The position numbers and the translations under genes were made by a program. Below are positions 1 to 11,261 of a DNA stretch of 64,000 nucleotides, piece by piece (within the stretch, counting starts at the first letter, position 1; every line of letters starts with the position of its first letter). The notes below the pieces were generated by a model that was given only the letters and a program-made list of their open reading frames with translations, ran no database searches and had not been told where the DNA came from. Origin of the DNA: Aldrovandia affinis (taxonomy: Eukaryota > Chordata > Actinopteri > Notacanthiformes > Halosauridae); contig JAINUG010000176.1 in assembly GCA_029706075.1 (NCBI GenBank), positions 1,860,001-1,924,000 on the forward strand, in the 5' to 3' direction.

Positions 1-548
1 GATAGAACAGTAGCTGACAGGGCAGAGTGGGAGAGAGAGCAGAGGTTGTGACGGACAAGGACAGTGGGGGCAGGTGAAGATGGTTTAGGCACAGAGGGGA
101 GGGGGAGGGAAAAAGACAGAAAGCAGTGGTCAGACACATGTAAAGGAGATACCGTAATTTTGGGTGAGGTGCAGTTCCTAGTGAAGACCAGGTCCAGTTG
201 GTTACCAGCCTTGTGGGTGGATGGGGATTCAACCATGGTGAAGTCAAAGGACTGAAGCAGGGGGAGAAATGCAGAGGACTGAGGGGTGTCCAGCAGCAGG
301 TTGAAGTTACCGAGGAGTAGGATGGGAGTGCTGACACCCCTCAGTGTCGCCCACCAGGTCCACTGGTAAAAAAGAACAATGATGTGCAGTTTACATGGAA
401 CAGTGACAGTGACGGCATGAAATTCAAAGGAGCAGGGTGAGAAGTGAGGAAGAGGAACAATACCAAATCTCCACAGGGAGGAGATCAGTATACCTGTTCC
501 TCCACCTCTACCTGTGGGTCGTGAAGTGTAGGAGAAGGTGTAGGCGGC
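1..548 (-). mobile_element. L2-type LINE fragment, endonuclease part
   Basis: This is the reverse complement of part of the L2 element at 13862-16796. Read on the minus strand it encodes the end of an APE-type endonuclease domain, including NQLDL and the SDH(C/H) motif expected near its C-terminus. It runs off the left edge of the window. Near 320-360 the sequence jumps relative to the other copy, which indicates an internal deletion. Homology stops near 548, where AT-rich unrelated DNA begins. No open frame survives over the whole fragment. Seen: similarity to the second copy in this window. Known: L2/CR1-type LINEs carry an endonuclease upstream of the reverse transcriptase. Confidence 0.85.
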
Positions 549-579
549 CTCTGGGCGGCTGCCACAATATTTAAAGGAG

Positions 580-1740
580 AATAGGCTATGTGATATAGAC
601 AGCCCGGCGGCGGCCTGGTGACAATTATGGGGTTAAACTGCAGTTCAATTGTCTGAAATCCAGAAATGGTCTCATTCCATCATTTCCTAAGGTGGGCATT
701 CCACACAATTAGACGCATAAGTGCTGGCTGCATTTTCTCTTCTGGCGAGACCATATTTAGCCTTGACATTTCCCGTTGTTTGAGACTCGATCTCTCTTAG
801 CTGGGGCATCGGTTGCGGGGCTTTCTCCCGCTGGCTATCGGGACTGATTCCCCGTCCCCTGGGTTCCTTGTGGCTTCCTTTCAGCAGGGCAAAAACATCT
901 TGTCCATGTCTTTGCCGGCTGTCACTCAGGAACTGATTGTGCGCCAGCACAAGTCAATCAACTTCTGGAGCCAGGAGGAAGAGCATTGGGGTGATGGGGG
1001 GGTGACGTCCTGGGCGAACCCTCAGCTTGGAATCCTGTCTAAGGAAACCCTCTAAGGAAACGGGTGCATCCAGAAGAGGGCACTTGTTTGCTTTGCCTAT
1101 TTTGGTGAGGCTCAGATGGTAAAGTGTCACTACTAACCACCCCATGATCCACTCCATAACCACTTGAGTCAGGTGGGGAATAGAGTTGTTTGCCCGGTGC
1201 AGTTCGAAAACCTCCTCAGTCAGCTATCTCTCTCGCTTATCTAACAGCATTGCCTGATCAACAGAGAGGATAGCCAAATTATTAATCACTGCCATGCCCT
1301 GAGCAGTAGAGACCTGTCTGTGAGGCCGTTACCTGATCTTTGCGTTCAGGAAGCTGGGCTTTTTTATTAGACTAGCGAGATACTGGTGGAAGGAGGCAGT
1401 GGACCAGGGAGTCCTCCAATCTGGGGCATTGTCACTTACTTTGGCCTGTTTGCTGTCCATCACTGCAAATGAATGGGAAAGTCCTCCAACAGAGAATGAG
1501 CCTCGGATGCCTCCTACTCCTGTTGTCGCTTTGTCGGTTGTGCCAAATTTGGAGATGCTGCCACCTGAAAGAGAGAGCGCTTCCTCATTAGAAGCCACGT
1601 ACTCGTCCGCACTGTAAGATTCAGAAGAGTCAGTGAGAACTTTTGTGCTGAGGGGAGGGAGATGGTGGCTTGCCTCCGCAGTGTATCGTGTCTGCTTCCT
1701 TCTTCTTGCTGCTGTAGCCAGCAGCAACGAGGTAGAGAAC
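580..1740 (-). pseudogene. possible DIRS-like retrotransposon gag relic
   Basis: Minus-strand reading gives three broken pieces: 1727-1329 (132 codons, Ser/Thr-rich), about 1325-960 and 950-687. The middle piece holds a leucine-rich stretch followed by KCPLLDAPVS, then a polar, Arg/Pro-rich stretch. That order (helical domain, LLDAPVS-type segment, basic tail) resembles the ORF1 (gag-like) protein of fish DIRS elements as I remember it. No reverse transcriptase or tyrosine recombinase is visible nearby, so the assignment is an inference. It lies next to the L2 fragment, which may have truncated it. It could instead be a decayed host exon, but the stops and the lack of splice borders argue against that. 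Confidence 0.35.
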
Positions 1741-1759
1741 TAGAATTCTGATGCGAGCC

Positions 1760-4700
1760 CGGTGAGTCAATACTCTTTCTTGCAGTTGGGTTTTCGCTTC
1801 CGCTTTTTCTTAAGAGTGGTTCTTCTGCATTATCTCATCATCAGTCCATCTTCAACTAGAAGCTAAAAAAACTTAGCTAGCTTGGGAATTAAGGCCTACT
1901 AACATTATAGTTTAAAAGAACAATTCTACCTTTAAAACTGCATGTAAGTAAATAATATACATAAGTAAGGATAATCAATGCATTCAAGTTAGAAGATGCC
2001 AATATATGACTGTATACCAACTTTCAAACAACTTTAACATTCGCAGCAGACAACAAATGCTGTGCCTTCACTCCACACAGCCACACAGTGAATACACGTT
2101 CTGTGATTACGTTACTGGATCAATATTTAGTATTATACACATTTGTAAATTTGCCAGCAATGTGAATTCGTCCTTACCTGCCATTCTTTTTTTTCTATTC
2201 ACCATTTTACGTGACAATTTGGCATCAAACACTATTACAAAACTCCTTGTTGTTGACAGACTGCTTTACAACCATATAGAATCATTATTGATTTATTTGT
2301 GCTATTGTCTACTCAGTTTTGAAATGGCAAACCCTGTTGTTGCAGATGGGTTGCTTTTTCAGTACTGCTGATACTGAAACAATACTAATTTCTGCAATTA
2401 CTTTATTAATTCAGTGAAAGCCATACATGATACCATGAATAGTTCATATAAATGAACAATTTATATCATGACTCAATTGTCTTTACACTTATAAATACAT
2501 AGACATAATATTAATGCCAAATTATAACTAAACCTTCATCAATATTTTTAATAGAAACTAAACAAGCACTGTTCCAAAACAATGCTTCCCATATTTTCCT
2601 ACATTTGTTTAAGTACCTTGGCTCTGTGTTTCTTCATCTTGTCATCTCATCCCTCATTAGGTTTCTTAAAATGTTATGTCACATCCCAAAATAGCATAAT
2701 TTTGATATCAATAATGTGGTATGCAGACCGAATTTCAGAATTGTATTTTATAGATGTAGAGAGTTTATGCTTTTTGGATCGATTTTTTCTACATTGAAAA
2801 CATTTTTGTTGAGATGAAAAAGTATGGAGGCTCATTGTATAATATATTTGAGGTTCATTATCTCCAGATCATGAGATACATAACTCAAAAAGGATTTTGA
2901 TACTACCAAAGTGGTTATCTCGATATTAGGAGAAACATAACTCGTGGTTTTAATATTACCAAAACAGGACTCAAATTCACAAGATAAGTATATAGCAAAA
3001 ATTGCTGAATGAAATTTTATTTAACAACATAAAATGTTGACTACCAAAAGTTTCACGGTTGTGTTGAGAGTTACAGATCTTCTGATTTCCAGATAACGAT
3101 AATATTTTGAGCGTTCTGGTCATACTGAAATCCTCATGTAATTACCTGATGATTAAATAACACACCTGCAAAACATATCCAGTGGCCTGACCAAGACACT
3201 GGTCAAAAGAGTTTTGTTTTAGTAATCATCCCCAAATGCCTTCAGTGCGTATACACATACACACATACACACACACACATGAATGTTTGCTACAGCATTG
3301 AGAGCCTTGCATGGAAAGCACTGTATAATAATAAATATAGATGCAAAAAGTGTAGGAAAAAATCTATCATTGCAAGAGATTTCAAAAAATCGAAACTTTT
3401 GCAGATAGCTAACCAGCTTTTGTTCTTCAGCAACTGACAGTGAGAGAGGACTTTTGTAGCTAGCTAGCTTCCTATATCTATTCCCAATATCTTCACTGAA
3501 TGTAAAGAGCTACCACTAGGTATAATCCAAAGCCTTGTGGCAGCTAGCTAGATACCAGAACTGTTTTTATGTGGCAGATGTTTACATTATGTTTTACACT
3601 TGATCACATTTGCACTTGATTAAAAGTTTGTTAAAATGCCTTTTTTTTCTTAAAGTATCATTCATGAATGTGGTCAAATCAATGCCCTGATGGGTGTTTG
3701 GACCATCTATACTTATTATTATTGAATTTGGGAACATGTTCGAATACGTAGTGCCTTACCTAATTTTCATATTGTAGGCAAACACCATTTTTTGGGCTTA
3801 CTGTGGGAATATTGTTTTATGAAAACAAAATATTTAATTACTTTTAAAGAGCATTAAATGTTGCATGTTGATATGATTAAAACTCATAGGAGATTTATAT
3901 TTTATATTTTACACAAAATCCAATATGGTGGAAAATCCGATAAGGCAGACTTAATACATGTAATTTGAAAAAGAAATTCGCATTAGGATATGCATACTTC
4001 ATACTTTCATGTCTCTGCAGCCTATGGTATGGTTTTAATAAAGCTTTGAATTTAAAAGAAGCACTACTGTAGCGCTACAATGCAGGCCAATAAATACCAT
4101 ATTGTGCACTTGAGTTACTGTTAAAGTCCTCTACAAACCTACAAAGTTTGGGGAGTTTTTACTAAACTATGTGGACTGCATAGCCATGTAGGCATAAAAA
4201 TATATATATAAAAATCTGTTCAATAACAATAGGGTGGCTATGAACCTATGGTGCTATTGTTATGCTATTATTATCATTTATTTAATCAGAATTTAAATAG
4301 CAAGAACTGCTACTATTGGAAGTCCTGATGAAAGTTAGTACACCATAAACTGGCACACAATATGACAAGACGAGAATAAAAAGAACCCAGAATTGAATCC
4401 TCTGATGGGTTCATTTAGACTGTTTCAGCTCTTTCTAAGGCTGGGAGGGCTAAAATATAGGTAAAGAGAGATACAAAAAAGAATGGCAGGAAAATAAGGA
4501 ATAAAGAGTGACAGCTTGTGATGAATGCTGTAATGAGGGTATGAGATGCCCGGGATGGTGAGGGTGCAGGTGAGGTGTGCCCTGCCCCAGTGACAGTCAT
4601 GCAGCGCTGCCCTTTTCCGCTGTGTGATTGAATTGCCTGTCTCCCTATAATTACTTCTGGGGTGTCAGGTGAAGGCACAGCTAATAAAGCCTGATGGGGG

Positions 4701-5090
4701 AGTATTGAATTTGCACTTCAATTAGAGTGCTTATAAGGTGTGGATTACAGACAGAGCTCAAGGGAGCCTGCTCATTCAATTCACCAGAAGTGTGTGCATG
4801 TGTGTGTGAAGGGGGGGGGGTCACAATGAGGTGCCAACATGAGTGTGGGGGACCAAGGAGAGGGAAAGAATGTCAGCTGAAGAGGCTTTCAACTTTGGCC
4901 AATGTCCATCACTGTGAATAGTGCAGTATCTTTGACTAATGTTAAATTCAGTAATTTCAGGGGAGGCTGGAGATACGTTCATTCCAAATGCATTATTTAC
5001 ACATTTACCATGTAGCATTACAGAAGTCAAAGAAGGCCAAAATACTAGGTTTTGGCGAAGAAAATATGCATGTATCTAATGCTTGCAAAA
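1760..5090. other. AT-rich stretch, no gene seen
   Basis: No repeat family, RNA gene or coding pattern is recognisable. The open frames here (for example 2006-2371 and 2582-2797) are short, hydrophobic, low in complexity and lack homology to anything I know. There is a short CA-type microsatellite near 3250-3280, a G run near 4810-4820, and several TAGCTAGC-type runs near 3458-3475 and 3541-3550. Confidence 0.6.
3250..3281. repeat. (CA)n-type microsatellite
   Basis: An interrupted run of TACACA/CACACA units, about 32 bases long. Simple sequence of this kind is common in fish genomes. No function is inferred. Confidence 0.8.
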
Positions 5091-5097
5091 GTAGGAA

Positions 5098-5740
5098 GGT
5101 ATTGGACCCCCTTCATGTGCTTTAGCCTGCCCCCCACCGACTACCTAACTCGTAGGCGCAAAGTCAGAAAGCCAGCCCTGAGGCCTCCCACGTGGCCCAG
5201 TGGTTACAACGTCCGACGCTGGCCACGGAGACCGGGGTTCAATTCCCCGTCTCGCCAGAGTCGGCTCTGGCTGGGAGCGCCACCGGGGGTGGCGATTGGC
5301 TGTCCGCCCCAGGGAGGGGGGAGGGAAGCCGACATGAGATTCACTGTGCATAAGAGTGGCCCTCACATTACTAGGGGGGGATTGACTTCAAAAACAGGTC
5401 TAATTGGCTACCAAATTGGGAGAAAATGGGTATAAAAATCAGAAACCAAAAAACTTTTTTTTAAAGAAAGCCAGCCCTGAGTCACCTTTTGACTGACCAT
5501 GATACGGCCTTTTTTCGACACACCCTGTGCCGGCTAGAAGAGGATGGGCTCCCTTCCTTTTAGTCTGGTTCCTCCCAAAGTTTCTCCCTATCAAGGGAAT
5601 TTTTCCTTGCCACTGTTGCCTTTGACTTGCTTTTGGGGGGGTCTAGGCCTGAGCTCCCTTTTGTTAAGCCATTTGTGATAATGCATTTGTGAAAAGCACT
5701 ATACAAATAAATTTGATTTGAAATTTGATTTGATTGAATG
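5098..5740 (+). repeat. fish interspersed 3'-tail repeat, split by a SINE
   Basis: The sequence matches, in opposite orientation, the repeat at 44550-45345. Shared landmarks are the GACTACCTAACT block, the CCTTGCCACTGTTGCC block, the AGCACTATACAAATAAA block and a terminal series of TTTGATTT units. A short terminal simple repeat and a 3'-end-only structure suggest the 3' UTR of a non-LTR retrotransposon (RTE/Expander-like is my best guess), with the sense strand being plus here. No coding sequence is present. A tRNA-derived SINE has inserted at 5182, so the repeat resumes at 5465. Confidence 0.65.
5182..5464 (+). mobile_element. tRNA-derived SINE with 16-bp target duplication
   Basis: The 5' part looks like a tRNA: an A-box-like segment with TGGCCCAGTGGTTA and a B-box GGTTCAATTCC about 45 bases later, consistent with an internal RNA polymerase III promoter. 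A GC-rich body with CGGCGATTGGCTGTCCGCC-like sequence and an A/T-rich tail follow. The insertion is flanked by two identical copies of AGAAAGCCAGCCCTGA (5166-5181 and 5465-5480), as made by LINE-type target-primed integration. Related copies lie at 36463-36760 and 45700-45965. The perfect duplication suggests this copy is relatively young. Confidence 0.88.
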
Positions 5741-5999
5741 AATGGGCATGTTGGGGGTTTGGAGTGAAGACCACTTTCACTTCCACCCAAGGGTTGGTTA
5801 ATTCCTGTTGCTGGTTATTTGGTGGGACTAAACAGACCTGGGACTGGAACTGTGACAGTTGTAGACAACCTTGGATTGAAGGGAGTTAATCATGAATGAG
5901 CTCCATTGTAAATTGGTTTATTATGGATTGCAAATTTATAGGCATTTTTAAAGCTGGTCAAAAATTTGAATACGCATCCATGATTTATAACATAACATA

Positions 6000-7568
6000 C
6001 ACTACCGGTCAAAAGTTTTAGAACACCTAAATTTTTCCAGTTTTTATTGACATTTACGCAGTTTAATGTTTCAATGTACTCTGAAATTAAAGCATAGAAC
6101 AAATAAACAATTGGAGATATAAAATAAATCATGGAATCGTTTTGTTTAACAAAATGTAATCTAAATTTTTGACTAATCAAAGTAGCCACCTTTTGCAGAT
6201 ATAACAGCCGAACACACTCGTGGCATTCTTTCTAAAATGGAAATCAAATATTGTTCGGAAAGTTCTTCCCAACACAAATGTGTTGCACTTGTAGGTTGCT
6301 TTGCTTTCACCTTTCTGTCCAGTTCATCCCAAACCAGCTTGATGGGGTTTAAGTCTGGAGACTGCTGGCCATTCCATGATTTGAAGCCTACCGTCTTGTT
6401 CTTTTCTTCTAAGGTAGTTCTAACATAGCCTGCAGGTATGTTTTGGGTCATTATCTTGCTGTAGGATGAACACCTCACCAACTAGGCGTAGAGCACAGAG
6501 TATTGTATGGCGCTGCAAAATGCTGTTGTAGCCCTTTTGGTTTAAGGTGCCAGTCACTTGCCAACTCTGTATCCAGCAAAAGAGCTACAGACCATCACGG
6601 TTCCTTCTCCATGTTTGACAGTTGGTGTCACAGACTGAGGAACCATCCTTTCGCCTACTCGACAGCCTACAAAAACCCTGCGTGATGAACCGAAGATTTT
6701 AAATTTTTATTCATCGGTCCATAAGACCTTCTTCCAGTCTTCAGTAGTCCACTGGTGGTTCTTCATGGCCCAGGCAAGCCTCTTTTTCTTATTTTGCCAT
6801 CTTAGCAATGGCTTTCTTACTGCCACTCGACCTGTCAAACCTGCAGCTTGAATACTTCTCTTCACAGTTGAAACTGAGACTTCCTTACTTTGACCAGTGT
6901 TAAGCTGTGCTTGAAGCTGTTGTCCTGTGAGCTGCCTATCACACAAGTTGTTCACTCTCAGAAACTTGTCTTCTGATTTTGTTGTGGCTATCAGAGTTTC
7001 CTCCAGTTTCCAAGTGCCTTTTGATGGTGTAGGAAACTGTACTCACTGACACCTTGGCCTTCTTTACAATTTCTCTAAAGGAAATACCTACACTTTTAAG
7101 GGTTATGATGGTCTGTCTGTCTTCCTTTGTTAATTGTCTTTTTCTCGCCATTATGATAGCAATATACTACTTCCTGCAGTGCAATATTGTCCAAATAATG
7201 CTTCAGAGGCTGTAGTAACAGTCTGTTCCAACACTGCTTTTATACAGACAGAGGGTTTGTAAGTAATCAACAAAAGTTGTGACACCTGTAGGAATTGTTT
7301 GCATCAACTTTCAAGGCTTAATTGACTTCCATTGCTGCAGAACAGCTATAAGTTGTTAACCCATTACTTGTTCCCTGAAAAGGCCCTTTTTTTACAACTC
7401 TGAAATTGACATTATTTTTCAGTTTTTGGTAACCTAAACTTTTTTTTAACCTCTGGCAGTTTGCTGCTTACCTTTGTACCATTTCAGGTTATTCACTGGA
7501 CTTGAACTGCTTACATTTCAGTAAAAACAGGAAAAATAGGGGTGTTCTAAAACTTTTGACCGGTAGTG
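6000..7568 (-). mobile_element. Tc1-like DNA transposon (CACTACCGG family)
   Basis: Terminal inverted repeats begin CACTACCGGTCAAAAG at 6000 and end with its complement at 7568. The target duplication is TA (5998-5999 and 7569-7570). The length, 1569 bp, is typical for a full Tc1-like element. The transposase on the minus strand is broken. A partial copy of the same family lies at 37861-38475 on the plus strand. Confidence 0.93.
6173..7151 (-). pseudogene. Tc1-type transposase, broken
   Basis: The coding remains run from 7151 down to 6173 on the minus strand. The N-terminus has a paired-type helix-turn-helix (TKEDRQTIITLKSVGISFRE followed by VSVSTVSYTIKRHL). The middle keeps WTTEDWKKVLWTDE, which carries the first catalytic aspartate of the DDE triad. 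The C-terminal segment has SPDLNPI followed by K where the catalytic glutamate is expected, so the third active-site residue is lost. Frame changes near 6950 and between 6700 and 6480 split the gene. It lies wholly inside the inverted repeats at 6000-7568. Inactive as it stands. Confidence 0.9.
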
Positions 7569-7719
7569 TATGGCATTTAGCAGACGCTTTTATCCAAAGC
7601 AACTTACAGTAGTGACTGAATACATTTTTCAGTATATGTGGCCCCAACGGGAATCAAACCCACAACCTAAGCATTGTCAGCACCACGCTCTACCTACTGA
7701 GCCACACAAAACCACAAAT

Positions 7720-9565
7720 TTGTCGTGTGCTACAGACTCTTTACCATAACAGATCCTGCGATGCCTGGGCAATGTGCTATAAATGATTCCAATAATACAG
7801 AGTATTTGCACAGCTTACAGTGTATATTATACATGTTAATCATATGTAATATTTTGGTTGTACTGTAAATAGTTTCTTATTGCAAGAAAACTTTGTAAAT
7901 CTGTTCATAATGAGATGTGATATGCCATCATTATCGCATGTGACTTAAAAATAAATGAGCAAAGTGGTCATTTCACATCTGTCAGTGAAACCAGTCGGTA
8001 ACTTTATAAAAAATATTTGTTCGTACATCTTGCCAGAGCCAGGTAAACCCCACTATTTGTATTTGTTACAAATATACCACGGTTTAAAAACATGGACGAG
8101 CAGGCTGATGAATAAATATGAATGGGTAGGAATCATCCACTCTAACTGCACAATGGTGAGCTGTGAAGGTTTTGTTACATATCAAAGCAGGTTTTTAATT
8201 GACTTATATAAAAATATGTATGACTTAAATTGTATTTCTCCAGACTTTCAAATGTTATGTTATTTTATGCGTAAAAAAATGTCAAGAGCCCCTGTTTGCA
8301 AAATAACAACTAATATGTGGCTTGGGAGCTATGCCACTCATATTGGGTGACCAAAAGCAGTAATATGTTATTTATTAGTGAAAGAGTCAGCATACAAAGC
8401 TAGATGTTAAACAAAAAATCTTGCCACCAGAACTGGTTCTAAAAGAACAAAAGGAAAACCTCCCAGACTATATGAGACCCCAGACTCTACATTACAATTT
8501 AGTATGTGTTTATGTCCCATAATATTCATCCAAACATTTCAAATTTATGCTTCCTCTACATGAATATTATTTCTCCATGGCTTGTCTTGAAAAAGTCTGA
8601 CACTTCTCCTCAACAATCCGCTCTGTGACAAAGGGGGGAAACTCCAAGAGGATTATGTGTAGGAAGACTGACATATGCAAATGAAGAAATATAACTTATT
8701 GAGACAAAGGGAATGTTCACCCAAAAGAACGCGCATACATACAGAAACGTAACATGCTGAAATATAGCACGCTGAAAGCGAATGTCTGAGTATTACTCTG
8801 GAAGACTGTGACTGGTGAAGGGTTTATTTATCTATTTATTCAACATCTCTGCCATATTTATTACATAATTCCCCTTCAAGTTGGAGAAGCCTTGGAATAT
8901 CAGCACAGAAGAAAAATAATAACAATGCATTGGGAGTCCCTGGATAATATACTGATGGATTATGGAGAAATAAGCAAATAACTCCATCCATTTATAGGGG
9001 ATTTGTCTTTTAGGCAGTGATAAAGGATAGCAGTTTGGCTGCTATCTTGTATTGAAGGACACAATCAGAAAAAATAAAGAGGGCAACCGCAAAAGTTTTG
9101 TTTTGGTTTTTTTACAGCTTGGCTACACTTAAAACAATGTGAGGTACTATGAATAATTTATTTTAATTGGTACTTCCTACAGAACTCTTGCTGCTTAATT
9201 ACCAATTGTGTTGTGTGCTTATGGAGTATCGAGTCAGGGAATGCTCTGTGTTGAAACACTGAAGACACCATGTAAGAATTCCATTAGAATTCAAAATAAA
9301 ACCGCTTTTTCTGTTCCAGGGAGGCTAACTGTCACAACATAAGAGTGACAAAAGCCTAAATGAAGAAACATTTCCTGTAGCAAGACATAGATTTCCCATT
9401 CTGTGTTAATCCATAGATGTATAGGCATAGAAAGATATCAATAGGAAACAAGAGTAATTTGAAGGGAATCTTTTTAGAAGGCAAGCATTCTAAGCATTTG
9501 CTGTATGTTATGTACTCAAGAAATTGTAAAAGTTGTACAACTGAATGATAATAAATTAATATTTA
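7720..9565. other. no gene or repeat recognised
   Basis: AT-rich sequence without a repeat match inside the window. The frame at 7955-8350 (131 codons) has no motif I recognise and no splice-like borders; I treat it as chance. Confidence 0.55.
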
Positions 9566-9568
9566 TAT

Positions 9569-9932
9569 TGTGGCCACCATGCCAGGTGGTGAGTGGATGA
9601 AAGACCAAACCAAAAAGCGGAGTTCCAATAGGCCAATGGCCAATTTATTCTTCTACAAAGAAAAGAAAAGAAAACACCAAAAAACATGCACTTCTGCCTC
9701 CATGCCCCAAAACTCTCTTCAGGCATGGCAGGCTGTGCTTTTAGAATGGCCTAATGAAGGCAATGGCTCACAGCTGAGTTGATTGTTCATTAGCCTCAGG
9801 TGAGCCTGCCTGTAAGTGAGGCCGCTGCTGTTCAAGGTCCTGTAGTGCTGTGGGGGGGAACAGGAGCACTTGACAGCAGCTAAAAGGGAGGCGTAGCCCT
9901 CTCTACTCCTCCCTCCACCTCTCCCAGTGTCA
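9569..9932 (-). mobile_element. solo-LTR-like repeat, copy 1 of 3
   Basis: On the minus strand it starts TGACACTGGGAGAGGTGG and ends GGTGGCCACA, so the ends are TG and CA. It aligns with 43827-44240 and 60380-60826 through shared blocks: GGTGGAG-GGAGGAG, CTGTCA-GTGCTCCTG, ACAGGACCTTG, CTCACCTGAGGCT, AAAGCACAGCCTGCCATGCC. No flanking gag or pol is present. No clear target duplication is visible. Solo LTR is the simplest reading; the retroelement family is not known to me. Confidence 0.55.
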
Positions 9933-9937
9933 AATAA

Positions 9938-9966
9938 TAGATATATATATATATATATATATATAA
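9938..9966. repeat. (TA)n microsatellite
   Basis: A run of TA units directly beside the left end of the Tc1 element at 9970. Tc1-like elements insert at TA, so such tracts are frequent targets. Confidence 0.8.
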
Positions 9967-10430
9967 ATATACAGCTCTGGAAAAAATTAAGAGACCACTC
10001 CAAATTGTAATTAAATCAGCATTTCTACATGTATGGCAGCCATTCCATTCCAGTGTCTGTTGAATTCCAACACAAGCACACCTCATTCTACTTAATGAAG
10101 TACTGATTAGGTGATCACCTGAACCAAATCTTATTTAATGAGGAAAAGTATAAAAACCACTGCTGTGGTCATCAATATCCTCTTGCAATAGGACCAGCTG
10201 GATGGCAAAAAAACAATGCTAGTAGTACCAGTGGCTCTGTATTGCCTTTAAAAGTTAGGATGATTCTAAGGGCCTGTGACTGAGAGGGGCCCTAAAAAAT
10301 TATTTGAACATTAAGTAAAAAAAATGCAACATTATATCATCATTAATAGAATGTTTTATTTACCATGTACTAATAAAACGAATGATTTATTTTTGTTTTT
10401 GGCAAAAAGTTGGCTGGCAGAGAACTATAT

Positions 10431-11080
10431 ACAGTGCATCCGGAAAGTATTCACAGCGCTTCACTTTTTCCACATTTTGTTCTGTTACAGCCTTATTCCA
10501 AAATTGATTAAATATTTGCAAATGTATTAAAAATAAAAAACGAAAATATCACATGTACATAAGTATTCACGCCGTTTGCTATGACACTCAAAATTGAGCT
10601 CAGGTGCATCCTGTTTCCACTGATCATCCTTGAGATGTTTCTAGAACTTCATTGGAGTCCACCTGTGGTAAATTCAATTGATTGGACATGATTTGGAAAG
10701 GCACACACCTGTCTATGTAAGGTCCCACAGTTGACAGTGCATGTCAGAGTAAAAACCAAGCCATGAAGTCCTAGGAACTCTCCATAGACCTCTGAGATAG
10801 AATTGTGTTGAGGCATAGATCTGGGGAAGGGTATAAAAACATTGCTAAAGCATTGAAAGCACCCAGGAGAACAGTGGGCTCCATCATTGTGAAATGGAAT
10901 AAGTTTGGAACCACCACAACTCTTCTTAGAGCTGGCCGTCTGGCCAAACTAAGTAACCAGGCAAGAAGGGACATGGTCAGGGAGGTGACCAAGAACCCAA
11001 TGGCCACTCTAAGAGAGCTTCAGAGTTCCTCTGCAGCGATGGGAGAACCTGGTAGAAGGACAAACATCTCTGCAGCACTC
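10431..11080 (+). mobile_element. truncated Tc1-like element (GCATCCGGAAAG family)
   Basis: The left inverted repeat begins at TACAGTGCATCCGGAAAGTA, a widely distributed fish Tc1 family start. The element continues through the transposase N-terminus and stops abruptly near 11080, where sequence of the surrounding ACAGCTCTGG family resumes. No right inverted repeat of this family is present. The copy is therefore 3'-truncated, by recombination between related elements or by deletion after insertion. Confidence 0.85.
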
Positions 11081-11224
11081 CAGCCACAGACCGGAAGATG
11101 GATGGTCACAAGCCATCAAACAAAGCTGAGCTGCTTGAATTTTTGCGCCAGGAGTGGCATAAAGTCACCCAACAGCAATGTGAAAGACTTGTGGAGAGCA
11201 TGCCAAGACGGAAGAAAGCTGTGA
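10805..11224 (+). pseudogene. chimeric Tc1 transposase N-terminal remnant
   Basis: A 139-codon open frame. Residues 1-80 or so match the helix-turn-helix region of Tc1 transposases (MLRHRSGEGYKNIAKALKAP, then RRTVGSIIVKWNKFGT and the linker with GRLAKLSNQARRDMVREV). After about residue 92 the frame crosses the junction at about 11080 into the other Tc1 family, read out of its normal frame. No DDE catalytic domain follows. It makes no functional transposase. Confidence 0.85.
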
Positions 11225-11261
11225 TTGCAAATCAGGGTTATTCCACCAAATATTGATTTTT

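Larger units (their letters stand above)
5984..7718 (-). mobile_element. tRNA SINE with L2-type tail, split by a Tc1 element
   Basis: The body (7569-7718, minus strand) begins with a tRNA-like segment (GGCTCAGTAGGTAGAGC as A box, GGTTTGATTCC as B box). It ends with a tail like that of L2 LINEs: AAGTTGCTTTGGATAAAAGC followed by TCTGCTAAATG. The tail's terminal ATAACAT units are found at 5984-5999, on the other side of the Tc1 element at 6000-7568. The Tc1 therefore jumped into a TA within the SINE tail. Sister copies are at 55508-55640 and 59916-60080. Established for eel-type pairs: a SINE sharing its 3' tail with an L2 LINE is mobilised by that LINE's reverse transcriptase. Confidence 0.85.

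Noticed and set aside
2006-2371. 121-codon frame in unique DNA
   Set aside because: Low-complexity hydrophobic sequence without start context, splice borders or a recognisable domain.
3458-3550. TAGCTAGC runs as a regulatory array
   Set aside because: Short palindromic simple sequence also found near 30055 and 63330; no spacing pattern that would support a function.
5182-5270. tRNA gene
   Set aside because: The A and B boxes belong to a SINE head. The sequence is flanked by a target duplication, continues into a SINE body and does not fold as a full cloverleaf by eye.
7955-8350. 131-codon frame in unique DNA
   Set aside because: No motif known to me, no splice borders, AT-rich composition; length is within chance for this composition.
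9880-10086. Tyr/Ile repeat protein
   Set aside because: Translation of the TA microsatellite and the adjacent Tc1 end.
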